From contig NC_079382.1 of the NCBI RefSeq assembly GCF_021018895.1, positions 15,791,501 through 15,855,500 of the forward strand: 64,000 nt of DNA. The letters run 5' to 3'. Below are positions 12,501 to 26,100 of this stretch, piece by piece. Source of the DNA: Seriola aureovittata. Taxonomy: Eukaryota; Chordata; Actinopteri; Carangiformes; Carangidae. A program made the position numbers and the translations under genes. Below the pieces are notes generated by a model. That model searched no databases and was not told where the DNA came from. It saw only the letters and a list, made by a program, of their open reading frames with translations. The first letter of the stretch is position 1. The number at the start of each line of letters is the position of its first letter.

Positions 12501-15500
12501 GAACTGGTAGAATATGTATTTTGTGTAATTTTCTCAGTCAAGCTCAGATTTTACAATAATGGTAAAAGTCATGAATTGCTTTGAATTGCTTTACATTAAA
12601 CAGGACCCTTCTCTTCCACTGAGGGTTTCAATTTTTCAAACCAATATATGCTGGAAAAAAATACAATGGAAATAGTGTCATTTTTTTTGCCTTTCTATAG
12701 AGAAAAGAGGCAAATGAATTCAAGCCAACATTAGACAGGGTCAACAGGGTCAAGTAGCAACATCATGGGGTTTACACCCATCATTATCAGCCATATCTGT
12801 TTACACTAATATCAGCAATGTGTCATAGTGAATTTGACAATGACATGTTCAAACACTGATGTTTCAGCATTTTGATTCCATTTTAAAACGCACTTTCGTA
12901 ATGTCAATTTCAGGTGCGGTGACCATGGGGTGAGTGAGTCAGAATGATGTGAGGAGTCAGATATATGAGCAGTTCTGTGGTAACAGGGGCTTGGCTTCCT
13001 GGCACACACTAGGTACACCCCACTGATGCTCAGCCAGCAGCCCGACCTACACCGGGTCAAATTTATGGGTAGATATTTAGCTTGTCTCTGCCACTCTGTA
13101 GGGCAGAAAGAATAACACCGGGCCTCTTCACTGGTTGTGCTTCGAGCCTGCTGATATTTCCCCTCAGAGGAACCAGGCTGGCTGCACATCACAGGCCTGC
13201 AGAGAGTAAACTGAAAATGTCAAAAACACCCCACCACTCTCCTCTTCAAAGTTAGCATGTGGTCTGTAGCCTCATTTTATCATTCGGCATGGCTTTAAGA
13301 CTTGAGTTCTGAACTCGGTTGCCATGGTGACAACATGGTTGTCCCACTGATCATGCCAACAATGATCACGGCAAAATTATTTTCATATAGGCCTCTAGTA
13401 TCAACATAACCTTTTCATAATTGTTAATATATCACTGACATGAAGTGTTAAATAATGTACCTTGATCTTTCTTTGTCAGTCTTTGGCAGCCTGTAACACT
13501 GATAATAAAACAGGAAACCGTGACAATGTGTCATTATCAGAATGAGGAAGTAAAGATGCTGCGGTATCAATATAGTTTTCTGGAGAAATTATGAGTTACT
13601 AGTCAGTTAAATGACCTTAACAGTGATGCTGTTTTATCACAGACACAGGAAGACACCAGAGTGTTAGCAGAAACATTTTAAAACATTGAGACCCATCATT
13701 ACTGACTCCTTGGCACGTTATGGATTACGCTTCCACCATCCACCTCTAGCAGACATTTATTTATTTTTATTAAGTATGAAATTACATATAGCATAAAAAT
13801 GGGGAAGTACCGTTTTTATTTTCCTGTTACATGAACCTTGGAACACGCTGCCTTCCAGCTGCTCCAGCAGCTCAACCCCAAAAGTAGTTTCACTTCTCAC
13901 TTCTCTCAAATGTTTCGTTTAAGTTGCAAAATACCTAGTGAGCGTTGGTATAATCACTCTCTCTTAGACCACTGTTACTGCAGGACTTCAAATCACTGAC
14001 ATGAGGGATCTTAAGTACTTGCAAAGAATTACAGTGTGAATGTACATAAACTGAACTACTGTTTTGAGTTCCACCACGTAATTGCAATTACCTGTAATAC
14101 CTAAAGGGGAAGTCCTCGATTACTTGGAATGCAAGTGAAAAACCCTCTTTGTTAAGCACTTAAAACCATGCCTGTTGTGTTTTTCCACTTAGATTGAACA
14201 ATTACTGTGTTGATCTGTGTTTATCCTGAGATTTGCTGCTGGTGAGTTTCTTGATTTGGTGCTTGTCTGTTCATCCATGATGGAAATTGCCATTCAAACT
14301 ATCTAGATTAATCCTGTATTTCCTTTGTATTCCTTGCTTTTCCATCACTCCCATGGGCCTTAGTATGCTTCACACTAAGTACTTGTCGGATCATCTAACT
14401 GTTTAAAATCCAGTGTAGGAAGTGGGTTAACTGCATCCAGCAATTCTGGGAACTTTCTGACAATTATGTCCACTTCACAAAGGCCAGCAGGTAGGATTTG
14501 AACTTCTCCCTCTTTTTTTCATTCTTCACACGACTACCTCCGTCACTTTTTGCATACACAACTAAGTGCAAGGAGAGATTTACCAAAACTATGCAGTGTT
14601 ATTTTCTATTTGAACAAATATGGCATCTCACCCTTCCCTATGATGGCTTTAACCCCACCGCAACAGCTACAAACAGTTGCCTTTAGATGTGTCCGAATGA
14701 CAGTTAATGCAGCATAAACTCACTTTAAGGCTACCATTATATTCACACAGCAAGGGTGAGGAAGCAAGGGTTATCCGCAGTGTAATGATTATCACAATGG
14801 AGGATCAAATGATTGCGGCTGTAATAACTTTACATTGTTGTAAAATCCTGTATACTGCTTCCTAAATACATCTAATAAGCCTTCAAACTTATGGATCTAT
14901 TACTCAAACTGGACTTCCTGGATTGTATTTCATTGCGTCACCAGTATGTGCAATAACTCCTCTTCAGCATTTTGAGGTGTTTTCAGGCTGAACGTCTGGT
15001 AGTAATATCGGCAAAAAGACAACAAAACTGCCCTGTAGGTAGTTCCCTTACACTAAGGGTCTGGTATCTCAAACCATAGTTCATAATGAAAATCGACGCC
15101 CATATAGTCGCAAGTAACCGAATATTAATTTATGCCCTCACAAACACTTAAGTTTGGTTTTCAACATGCTTTTAAATCAGTCAGCATTAAGTTTAATTCA
15201 TGCTTGGTCACTTGACACCTGACAGCTGTCTCTCAACAATAGATATTGTGTTGCACAACGCTCTGCATTTGTACTTTGGCAACAGTAAGTAGAACGACAG
15301 ATGATTAAGCAGAGTGATCACACACAAGAGCCTCTATTACCCTGCCTCTTCTGGCAAGTGCATGGGTTCAGTGTGTGTATGTGTGTCTTGGTGGTTAAGG
15401 TGTGTGTGCTGGGAAGGTGGGCAAGAACAGAGGGCTTCGGAAACTCTCGGGCTTCTACATAGTCCAAGCAGCACATTTGTCAATGTCACAGAGAACGTAC

Positions 15501-15716
15501 TAATTTGTAGTACAGCTGTTTCCCTGTATGATGTGTTGAAACCCTCGATCAGAAAAATTGGGCTGGACCAGTTCATGTCTCCAGCTAATAATAATGCCCC
15601 ATTCACAAGGTAACCAGCCTGAACCGGGCCTCCCATGGCAGCGGCGGCCTTTATGAAGAAGCAGTAAACCTCAGCTGCTCTAATTTGTAAACTAGGCGAA
15701 AGGAGAAAGCCTCGAG

Positions 15717-15718
<2 letters not shown>
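9518..15718. other. Non-coding DNA (possible intron), minor repeats
   Basis: No gene is recognised. About 9745-9830 contains GTACTTAAGTACAGCTACTTG, a fragment of the MITE family seen at 4113. A T-rich run lies at 10848-10880. A short TAGC-repeat palindrome lies at about 12228-12246. The 137-codon minus frame (11457-11870) and the 126-codon minus frame (12812-13192) have no family resemblance. Confidence 0.5.

Positions 15719-15756
<38 letters not shown>
15719..15756. repeat. (TG)n microsatellite
   Basis: Uninterrupted TG repeat of about 19 units following a short GAGAGAG run. It accounts for the His/Thr stretch of the 165-codon minus-strand frame that crosses it. Confidence 0.95.
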
Positions 15757-15757
<1 letters not shown>

Positions 15758-17397
15758 CATTGGATACGGTGGTGGCTGCAGTGGTAGAAGTGGTGGGCAG
15801 GGCAGGGGAGGGGTAGCCAGGCAAGAAACACCATATGTTTCTGATTGACGATGATTGAATCAAGTGCAGTAGCAGAGGGAAAGTGTTTTCCAGCCAGTGA
15901 GAAATTTGTGTTCGCTGAGGCATTTGACAGAGGGACAGAGAGATCTCACTGCAGTTTAAACAGGCAGGACAAATCGATTAGTGATGACCCATTACTCCAA
16001 AGAGTGTGTAGAAAGGCTCATACATTTTCAACTGCACTTACTGCTCTCCTGGAAAATGCTCTTGACACGGAAATACATAAATCTCACCGTGCATGACTTC
16101 GTCTCAACTTTGTATTCTGAGAGAAGAGTCATTTTTATATTGTGTCATAAAAATATGGGTAAAAAAACAGCTTCTGGGATGCCTTTGAGCAGGCAACAAA
16201 ATCTGATCCTCTCCCTGATGTGAAGGCCACAGAAAGAGAAATTTGGATGAAAAAAACTCAACCTTGAAGTTCCCCAAAATGCTGGCCTGTGACATGATGG
16301 CCTCTAGTGGTACACTGCCGATTGACACAGACAGCTCAATCATTTCCTTATAGGCGTGTGCTGCCAGGTCCAGCTGGCTTTGACATTAACACCAGGCTCT
16401 GACTGACAGAGGCCCTGGCCTTGGGCTGGGCTCCCGGGGCCTCCACAGTACATTCAGCTCTCCTTTTAGCCTGTTGATTTACTGTCCCCGGTGGCCGCTC
16501 GTTGATCCATTTCCCCTCTCAGTTTGCTCACAGGGCACCCCAAAAACCGTCCTCCTGCAATATATTTGCTTTATGATTTCCTGAGGAGCCAATGAAGAAA
16601 AACAAGCCCCCGCTCACTGCACCTGTTCCAGTTAATGTGCAGCGGGCCAGTCGGCCTCCTCTGGTCTCGGTGACTGGGGAAAAGCAGGAGGGCTGCGGTG
16701 TCACAAACTCCATGTGGATCTTCCATTTCCCCCGACCGGCCCAGTCGGGACCGAGCAGCGTGGGGAGCAGGAGGGAGGGGGTAGATGGCGTATTATATGT
16801 GTGTCAGTTTAACACACGCAGGTCAAATGGGGCCCACATAGAGTCTTGCTGCGTGTGCATTATTAACATGTGTGTGGGTGTTTATGTAGCTCAGCACCCA
16901 ACATGGAGCTGACATTAATAAGGGAATGTGATGGGAACTTGCTTACATCATTTTGGACGACATGCAGATGTGACTGAATGGAAGGTCTTAGCTGTCCTCC
17001 ATGTGCATGATGATGTGACCAACTTGGTATTTACATTTTTCCAAAATTGAGAAAAAAAAAAAAACCAATAAAATCACCAGATTTATTTGCTGGCATTTGC
17101 GTTTTACAATAACCCCCGCTCCCCATCCTGGGATCCAAGTTACAATGACAAGTAACATGGAGATGGATTTTGGAAACACAGGAGTAGTGTGGGTAGTGGG
17201 TAAGGACAGCAGGGTGAGCAGCTATGAACCCCGAGGCCTGCTGGGTAACATTCATGATTCGGAGGCAACCATGTACATTTTACAGCAGACAGCAGGCTCT
17301 TATTCAGCCATGCATGTTTCCTAAAGTGTTAATGGATGTTTGAGCTATTTCATGACCCTTGGTCGACCCAGGTCACTGTCAGAACTCATAGATAGAT

Positions 17398-17398
<1 letters not shown>
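15757..17398. other. Non-coding DNA with GC-richer, enhancer-like block
   Basis: About 16350-16760 is clearly GC-richer than its surroundings, repeat-free and without a coding signature. It contains the E-box CAGCTG (within GTCCAGCTGGC) and an ATTTGC-type octamer-like stretch. This is the strongest compositional candidate for a conserved non-coding element in the left half. The remainder has nothing specific. Confidence 0.45.

Positions 17399-17441
<43 letters not shown>
17399..17441. repeat. (TA)n microsatellite
   Basis: About 21 TA units preceded by a short ATAGATAGATGG stretch. Such tracts unwind easily and are usually variable in length. Confidence 0.95.
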
Positions 17442-18252
17442 TGTCAGTAGTCCAAAATGTGATGTATCTAATACAGTGGGTAGGGATTTTTTTATTCATT
17501 ATATCAACTTCTTAAGTAGAAGACCAGGCAGAAATCCTCCGGCCTGAAAATGGGATCCATTTATTTCACAGTCTGATATTTCCATTGATAAAAATGGTCG
17601 TTGTATATTTTTCCAAGACAGAAAAGAGTGAATGATATTGTCAGTAAATTGCCAGAAAAATCCAAACTCATAATTCAGACGAGTTCCTTTTTTATTGTTG
17701 AAGGTCAGTTCTCTGAGGCTCATGTCTGGGTAATTACATTTTGCAGAGTGGGAACAGCCCTCACTTCCTCACAGTAAGCCTCTGAACATGGTAGATATCA
17801 CCAATAGCCCTTCTGAAAGCTGTCAACTACCTCGCTGGCCCAGTTCTTCCTGTTTCCTTGGAAGTGGCCCAGTGGCTTTTAGGTCAAGAAGAGAGGTGAA
17901 CAGAATTATGAGAGGAAGCATGCATGTGGCAGCGTCTGCTTTTCTCAGTCGTGTGTGTTTAAGTAGTAACCTGACAAAGTAAATGTATTCCAGGGTTTCT
18001 TTTTTTCCATCTTAACTCAAGTTGTCTTCCTGATGGCAGATGCATTGGAGCTCACCCTTGCGTGTAGCTGGTGAGTGTGTGTGAGTCCTTGTGCTTTTCC
18101 TTATGTTGTTTTTTCCCCCCCTTTTTTTTTTCTCCAAGCTTAAACAGTGTGTTAACCACCAGATCCCATCGCTATCAATCTTAATGGTGGTGGGTCAATG
18201 TAAACGCACACATGTGTAGGCTCTTTCTGCAAGCCACAGTTTAAGAATAATT
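17442..18252. other. Non-coding DNA, nothing specific seen
   Basis: Unique AT-rich sequence with homopolymer runs of T and C near 18110-18130. No gene or repeat family is recognised. Confidence 0.6.
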
Positions 18253-18268
18253 CCCCCCCCCCCCCCCC
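18253..18268. repeat. Poly-C tract
   Basis: Sixteen consecutive C residues, followed after TCC by a run of A residues. Runs of this kind are error-prone in sequencing and assembly. Confidence 0.9.
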
Positions 18269-18855
18269 TCCAAAAAAAAAAGAGAGGAGGGAAAATATTC
18301 TGGCCCCATTAACAAAATAGGTGCTCAGAAAACACCCCAGCCGGCCCGGAGTGATAGCTACTTCCTCAGCTTTTCCACTTCATTGATGGTTATGTGAGTT
18401 AAAACAACGAGCTTAATGGAGACTCCGGGCCCTCAAGGGACTAATCATAGCCACGTGACTTCCTCCGGGGCTTCCATGAAAATAACTCCATTACAATGGC
18501 CTGTGATATTAATATCGGCTTTGGGAAAGTCAGGCCCGGGATCCACAGGGAGGGTTCAGTATGAGCAAACAAAGAGGAATGCACGGCATTCGAGAGAGCG
18601 AGGGAGCAACAGAGAAAAGGAGAAACGGAGCAAAAGACGGAGAGAAAGAAAATAGTGAGCCGCTTGTGATGAGTGATGGCATAATGCACAGTCATGGTGT
18701 TCACTTTTTCCTTTACTGAGCTTCTGTAGTGTATTTTTCTGAGCTGAAATGGATGGTAGAAACTTGTAGTCATGTCTCTCACTTCACTGCTGCAGACAGA
18801 TAATGACTTCCTTTCAACTGCTCCAAATTTAAACACTTAGTAACAATGACTCCAA
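18269..18855. other. Non-coding DNA with purine-rich stretch
   Basis: About 18300-18560 is GC-richer and repeat-free. About 18588-18651 is almost purely purine on the plus strand (GAGAGAGCGAGGGAGC and similar), a composition that can form triplex DNA. The frames crossing it are Arg/Lys/Glu-rich because of that bias and are not supported as genes. Confidence 0.5.
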
Positions 18856-19085
18856 ATATAGACAGGTGGCTGAGTGTAAAATACTTTTACTCAATACTGA
18901 AGTACTTGTTATTTGGGGAAACTTTAGACTTTTTCTCCACTAGCTTCCAGGGGGAATATACTTTTTACGCCACCACCTGACAGCTGTAGACTTTACATGT
19001 AAAATAAGCTCACAAATACGATACTTTCATATATTTTAAACAATATGCAGCAGCACATGAAGTAAAACCCGACCTATACTGGATT
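18856..19085. mobile_element. Fragment of the CAGTGGTGG-type MITE
   Basis: Contains AAATACTTTTACTCAATACT, GAAGTACTTGTTATTTGG, TCTCCACTAG, and CTGACAGCTGTAGACTTTAC followed by AAAATAAGCTCACAAATACG. These occur in the same order in the teleost repeat whose termini are seen at 4113 and 40963. Both ends are lost and it is non-coding. Confidence 0.55.
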
Positions 19086-20198
19086 TACTGAGAGCTGATA
19101 AGATGATATTTATGATTTTTAAAAGTCTTAGAATGATATATTATATGATATATTGACCAATAACACTTAGCGTAAATAAACCTTTTTGATAGGGATCCCT
19201 TAAATTTTAAGGAAAATTTGAAAGAACTGTGACCACGATACTGAGCATGATATTTCAGAGTTGAAAAATAATCATTGCACTCTGTTGACAATCCAATAGT
19301 GACACTTTTTCCTAATGACCCCTGAACATGTCTTTGGCATTTCAGTATTGACATTGTTATGTATTGTCCAGCATAAACATTGGTACAGATATATCTGCAT
19401 TAAGCCCAGCTGATGTATGGATAAGAAGTTAGACCCTATATTACCTGGATCACAGCCAGCACAGAAATTAATCACTCTTAACAATTAGTTCTTTACACTT
19501 TTGATATGTATTTATATATTTTCAGTGAACTGTTGGTTCACTCAAAATACAAAAAGAAAAACAAACCCAAAAAACATGGACAAGCACAGTCGAAGGTTTT
19601 CATAGGGACTATTTTCTGAGTAGAAAGTTTTTCCAATGAAAACTGATAAGGCCTTTGGATTACCCAGAATAACATTGATAAGGTGTTCTGTTGAAATTTT
19701 TATTTTCTTTTATTATATAATTGTTCAATGCTGTGAGCACAAGGGAAACTGGAGGCAGAAATCTCAGACAGGCATTTTAATACCCTGCTCGGATTAATAC
19801 AAATAAAACCAAAACTGCATCTGCATGGCAATACCATGGAAAAAAAATGTTGTTTTAGACAAGACTAGTTTTGATGGACAAGCATGTTTTGTTCTAAATA
19901 AGTTAAATTAATAATTTAAACATAATTGGTCTCTATTTATTTGTATCTGTGATAGATTTAAACCTTCATGAAAAAACAAAACGGTCATGTCAGTTGTTGT
20001 ACCTGTGATTTCCCAAGGCTGGATCACACGCATTAAGTAGTTACACAAGCTAACATTAAGTATAAGGCAGTAATGGGGGAATGTGACTGTCAGGTTGAGC
20101 AGACAGTGTGTATGTGCCATAAGTGAGAAACAGGAAGTGTTTCAAAGACATGTCAAGCAGTCTCTGCAGATGATTTTTTTTGGCCGGGCCTTCATTTT
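19086..20198. other. Non-coding DNA, nothing specific seen
   Basis: AT-rich sequence without a gene, clear repeat family or strong regulatory motif. Confidence 0.6.
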
Positions 20199-20228
20199 AC
20201 CGTCCTCTCCTCCTCCTCCTCCTCCTCC
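20199..20228. repeat. (TCC)n trinucleotide repeat
   Basis: About eight TCC units. They give the Pro- and Leu-runs of the short frames that cross it. Confidence 0.9.
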
Positions 20229-20884
20229 CTGTAAACCTGCCATGCTGTCATTCTCTTGTCTGTACAGGCAGTAACTCTCCACCAGCTGCATTCAGAACAA
20301 TTAAATCTCAGAGATTGCAGCGAGGAGAAGTCGCCCACCTCAGAGTTCAGTACCTGCTGAAGACTCCCAGGCCTCCTCCACTTCCTCCCATTTCAAATAG
20401 GCACGCGTGTTAGCTCTTCCTACCAAACAGGACATCGTACAGAGCAGCTGAACTCTTGTATAAGTCGTCACTTGTAAAGACATATTCGAGTTCACTGGAT
20501 CATATAAGCTGGACACTCTTTCTCCAGTTCCTCCTGTTGTGGGAGATTTATTGAATGAAATAACACTGGCTTCACTTTTACCCCTGCTTTTATGAATATA
20601 TATATTGTTTTAACAGCGCTTTTGAATTCCTTCTACACTCCTATTAGGGTCACGGCGCGGCCTTCATCTCTTTGAGGATTCAACATGATAAAAGAATTCA
20701 AACATTATCATAAACTATTTGTCCTGGACAGACTTCTGCATTTTCTGTATGTGGCAATGATATGGCCAGAGAAATACTGAGGGGTATGTAAAGTGTAAAT
20801 TTTAGGTTTTTGCTGATACTTTGCGTTTTGTTAAGTAACAGGACAGAATTTAGATCCTTGAGCTAAAAGAATCATGATAAATGC
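20229..20884. other. Non-coding DNA, nothing specific seen
   Basis: A slightly GC-richer block at about 20270-20420 is followed by AT-rich sequence. No gene is recognised. Confidence 0.55.
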
Positions 20885-21060
20885 AACAGAGATAACTATT
20901 TGATTAATGGATTCGATGGTCAACAGAAAATTAATCTGCAGTTATTTTAATAATTAATCTTTTGTCTTCTTTGCATGGATTTGCCTTATGTAAAGCACTT
21001 TGAATTGCCCTCTTGTTGAAAGGTTCTTTACAAATAAACATGCCTCGTCATGTAATTTGA
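20885..21060. repeat. Dispersed teleost repeat fragments
   Basis: About 20890-20965 (TTGATTAATGGATTCGATGG, AAAATTAATCTGCAG) resembles the teleost repeat characterised by repeated ATTAATCGATTA-like segments. About 20985-21045 holds TAAAGCACTTTGAATTGCCC and GAAAGGTTCTTTACAAATAA, a widespread fish repeat tail. Superfamilies are not assigned. Confidence 0.45.
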
Positions 21061-22984
21061 CAGGCATGTTTTACTTTTTTTCTTTTTTTCAGTGTTAAAT
21101 ATACCAAATGAGTAGTTGCTTGGTTAAATAAAGTAGTCATCAGATTCATCACTGATAATGACCATTACTTGTAGCCCTAAAATGCAACCATATCAAACCA
21201 GTGCAAGAGATTTTTGTGGAATGACAAACTGAGAGAAATGAAAGCACAACTTTAATTTTAAAATTCTTCATCAACTTATCCCTCTATATGATACACATTG
21301 TAGATTTAGGTCTAGAATTAGAAGGATAAAGCTTAAAAATGGTTTCCACTCTAAAAGAGTTCTTAGAATTAATAGTAATTAATAAAATTATAGTGAACAG
21401 GGAATAAATTTACAAGATGATTTAGGAATTTCCAGCAGCGTACTTCCACCACAAGTAGTGATATGGCTTTCACATCTTTCAAGTGAAATATTAGATGGCA
21501 GTAGCCAAGCCAAAGAAAAGGTCCTCCTCCAGGGTCCAAATAATTATAAGAGTGCCATAACAGATCAAACATTATTTCCTTGACCTTGTCTCCAGCTTGA
21601 GGAACAGCTCAGACTTTTTGGCTGAAAGCTCACGCAGCAAAAATCTCTCTGTCTGCAGGAGCTCTCGCTACACGGACCTGACGTTTACACAGGATTAGAG
21701 ATTCATTCACCATTAAGTAAATGACCCTCTGCTGGCCAGGAGCAACACTCCTCTAGCTGTTTGGATTCTGTGGTACAGAATTCACACAGGGATCAGTTAA
21801 GAGCATAAATCAGCTGTTTTGGCAAAGTCAGAATAGTAGTTGCCAAAAGAATCCTTTCATATGCACGTTAATGTCTACCACCTGAGAAAATGACTTTCTC
21901 CACTGAAAAGACTGACTATCATATCTGACTTTGAAGTGTCAGATATGCCAACGGACATTTAGGATGAAGGATATTACATGTTTCAGAAAACAATGTGTGT
22001 TTCAGCTGCACAGATGTGGGCTGTGTACCACATCTGAGAAAACACCAATGCCCCGCGTCCATTTTGATCGAAATCTAAGGAAGTTAATTCAAGTGGATGA
22101 AAGCCAAGATAATAACATAAGGTTATATTTTTAGGGCATGATGCAACACGTTGCTTTAAAGCGATAACAATGTCACTTTCAAGTCAGAAAAATTAAACAA
22201 AAATCAAACACGTGAATTACGTGAAAGTTCAGAAATGAAACAAATGAACAGTTTGCTGGAAGCACAGCCGCAGGTCTTTTGTGTTTTTGTTGAGTGACTT
22301 GCCTCAGGCTTTCCTGTCAGGTGTGACCTCCTCAGCTCTATTGGATGTAATGACTTAATTTCAGGAAATTCAGTCGGTTACAAATCCAAAACTTGTTGAG
22401 CCTCTCCTTCTCAGAAAGGCTTTTAGTGTGAGAGCGGAAAATTAGCTTGTTACCCTATAATTCACACTGGCGGACCCCAACCAGCAGCTGAATTCTCCAC
22501 CGCTTAGCCTAAAGGCCTCTTCGACCACAGAAATAAGCATAAAACATAACCTGGTCAACTGCTTACAGCTGGATTAAACATCCACATTACAGTAGTACAC
22601 GTAGACTTCAATACATTTGAACCTATAACCTTCTGACCACTCGAGGATTCATCACCGTAACACCAAAGTAATTGTCCCAGCAAATGATGGTCTTATACAA
22701 CCTAACAGCTGGTGGCAATTTTGAAAGCAGTGAGGCAGGATACACTGTACATTTAGAAAGAAGAGTAGACACTTAAAATCAGGGCGATTTCCATTATTTT
22801 TGGTGTACAATGCAGCCCTTGTCAGGGTTTTCGTTATACCAGATCCATTTTTTGTTTTGCTCTGAAACCCACTGGTTTCTCTTCATGTTAGTGTTATATA
22901 AAAATCATCTCAAAAGATTTGATTTCCACCATACTGCTGCTGGAAACCTGGTATCCACGACTTGAGTCAGCACCAGAACACCAT
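21061..22984. other. Non-coding DNA, nothing specific seen
   Basis: No coding signature. About 21590-21760 is GC-richer and repeat-free and could be a short conserved element. The 67-codon Cys-containing frame at 21931-22134 does not have the spacing of a zinc finger. Confidence 0.5.
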
Positions 22985-23170
22985 TGTAGGGCTCCAACTG
23001 ATCATTAACAATTAATTCTTTAGTCTTTTAATATCAGAAAATATTGGAAAATACACATTCCAGAGCATATCAATCTTTAAAAAAACGCTAAATATTTGAC
23101 AAGATGTTGTTCCACATTTCTGCCTGATAAATGACTGATTAGGTCTCGACGCTTATTTTTTGAATATTTT
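22985..23170 (+). repeat. Copy of the GGGCTGCAACTAA-type dispersed repeat
   Basis: Starts with GGGCTCCAACTGATCATTAA and continues with AATTAATTCTTTAGTC and ATATCAGAAAATATTGG, matching in order a common percomorph interspersed repeat. It is worn and its end is approximate. Other copies are at about 37.9, 48.97 and 55.13 kb. Confidence 0.5.
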
Positions 23171-26100
23171 AAATCGGCACTGTTTTCTCTGTTTACTTGC
23201 TAGCAGTCTTCTTCACTGCCTTTGTTCGCATGATGATGTTTTTTTTTGGCTTTTTACCGCCACCAGCTGTTAGTCAGCAGAAAAGCGGCGGCAGGAAGTG
23301 AAATGTGCCGCCCAGACAGAATGGGAACCCGGTCGTAAAAACATTGCGCCATGGCGCTGCTAGTGGTCAAAAACCCCACAACAGAGTGCCTTTTTAATTT
23401 TCTGTCCAATAACGAACTGATTAAGTGACTATGGTTTTCTACACCAGTGATTTCATAAGATACAGTGTCTTGTTGAAACGCCAAACACAGAACACAAGCA
23501 CCAAGCAAACTTCGTGAAAAGGATAATGTGAACGCCATACATGAACACCCGTGCGCTTTCAGCTGCAATATCACTTATGCATAATGTAATTTTGCTTAAG
23601 AAAATAAAGCTGACATGGTGTTCACAGTGAGAGATTTTTTATGTCAAACACAATTAAAGCCTCTAAAACTACATTTTCATACTTTACTGGGGGAAAAAAA
23701 CAGAAACGAAGTAGGAATAATTGATTCAGAAACTGACTCCTCAGTATGTTTTGGAAAACAGTTGGCTGTAATGTATATTCCAATGTGTTTAATCCAACTA
23801 TATATGTGTGTGATTTGTGGTAAAATGCGAAAAACCCCGCTATTATCTGTTAGAAACATTGCTTGACATCTATAAACCTAATCCCAGAGCCATTATAAAG
23901 CTGTGCAGTATACAGTGTCACGATGTTCTGTTTTGCATATGGCTTCCACAACTCCATCGTCACTTCAGCCACCTGTCAGCTGAGCACCATCAGCATCTGA
24001 ACTTGGCTCACAAATAACCCCCCTCATTCACTGGGGGATATGACAGATGCGTGCTTTAATGTTGATGCTGATACATAGTTGTCATGCAGAGTTGCGCCTA
24101 TTCAGTGTTCAATACTGACAGTAAAACAGTCAGAGAGCCCAGTGGTGTTCTGGTGAGTGATTTAGGACGAAGCTGAGGCTTGCTCTATTTCTTCTTCTTT
24201 TTTGAAATGAGAGCTTTTCTTTTGTGCCACCCTTTAGAGCTGGGGTTTAATTGTCAGGAAGGGGATAGATTTATTTCCCCATAAATTACACAGGTTTTCT
24301 GTGCAAGGACCCAGAGCATAATGTAATCTACACATGTGCACACATGTGCATTGTGAGGGTGTGGATGATGTTGCTGCTCTTTTTCTCCTCACTACACTCA
24401 GCAGAACTATGATGTGATTTTAAGTTTCTTGCATTTACTTTCACATAATGTTGCAAAATGTTAAACACAAACTCTTTCGTTTGGATGCAAAAAAAAAAAA
24501 ACCTCTGTTCAATTTCTTTATGTATAAAACATGAAATTTATCAAAATGATCTATTACAAAGTGGAACTATAAGCACAATAATCCAAAGCAAAGTTAGTGC
24601 TTTATCATGTGTAAGTGTTGACAAGGAATTCATCTTATCAAGTGACTCACTCTCTCCTGTTACGAAAGATGCGTTTATCCCCCAATGTTTTCAGCACTCG
24701 ATTCAGAATCTGCACAAAATTTATAACATTTCCCAGTAATTACAGCAAAGAGAGCAAGAGGCTTGATTGATGCTCCATATGAAACTGAATTGCGGAAGTT
24801 TTGCCAAGGTTTTTGGAATATCCTCTTTTTTTTTTTTTTTCTTCTGCACATTGGTTTTCCTCCCTGACCTTACAGAGTCGCCACTTGGCATCATGAGGGA
24901 GCTTCTGCAGGGAACCATAACTGCCGCCAAAGGCCTTTTAAATCCTCAATTTGATGGCTTGAGGATTCAGTAGGAGGATTTGAAAGGGATGAAGAGAAGA
25001 AAATTGCACATCCTTAAGAAAACAAAGAGCATTTCCTTCCCTGTGTCAGGATGAAAAAGGTAAAAGGAAAAAAAATAGAACTACATACTAATTCATCATT
25101 GGTTTTTACAGCTCCTTGATGGTCCATAACTCATTCTGACCATGATTCCCTTTTCCCCTTCATACTGTCGGATTCACAATCCACTACGCCATGTTTTAAT
25201 GACCTTATTATAGGCTATTCTATGCTGTCCAATAAAAGGTTTACACTTTGAACTGTGATCCATGGTATGACTAACATATTTTATAATATCTCATGAATTA
25301 CACAGTAATGGAGTAATGGAGGAAAGAGCCCAAAAGTTGTTGAAATGGAGAGAATGAGGAAATCGCAGTCAGCCTGAAATGACTCGACTTCATCCTAAAA
25401 TCCCAAAATGATGACACTGGTCTTCTCAATTGCTCTGTTCATTTTCTTATATTAACCCAGTGGATGGAGGTTTTATCAAAGTTTTAATAGCAACTCAATG
25501 TAGCTGACAGACATGACATATGAGTTCATGCTGTAACCTGTCTCGAGGCAACATTTAAGCACCGCTGCCATATGGCAACTCGATTTTGGAAGCACTGCTT
25601 CAGTGGATTCCTGAAAGTTGTCTGGTACTGTCATTGCTCATCGTACAGACAGGAGAGTGTATCTTCCCCAACCTCTATTCCTCATGGACAGTATGGAATT
25701 GACTGAATAGACAGGCAGAGTAGCAGATAGATAAATAGATGACAGATGCATTAATGCATACATACATTATATTCATACTCTGCCTACAGGCATCAATATT
25801 TATATTTTAAAACCTCAGCAAAAGGTTGAATCATAAATCAAAATCTGAAACAATGGTAGCATTTACAGCCACTTTCGTAGAGATGAACTTCACTGGCAGT
25901 ATCCTTTGGAAACTGGAGCCATAAATTTTATTACTATTAAATGTTTCTAAAGGGAGTTGACAAATAGTTGAATGGAGTTGACTTTCCCCTCCTGCTCTTG
26001 GCACCGCTGCAGGGAGGAAAATTCCCTGTCTTAAACAGAAAAAAAAATTGCACTCACATTAGTGCTGCCAATCCATTCATCTTGATGCTGTTTGAGTGTA

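Noticed and set aside
15337..15834. 165-codon minus-strand frame
   Set aside because: Crosses the (TG)n tract at 15719, which supplies its His/Thr run; the rest has no family resemblance.
18416..18655. Arg/Lys/Glu-rich plus-strand frame
   Set aside because: Composition follows from the purine-rich tract at 18588-18651.
21931..22134. Possible zinc-finger peptide
   Set aside because: Cys and His residues do not have C2H2 or other zinc-binding spacing.
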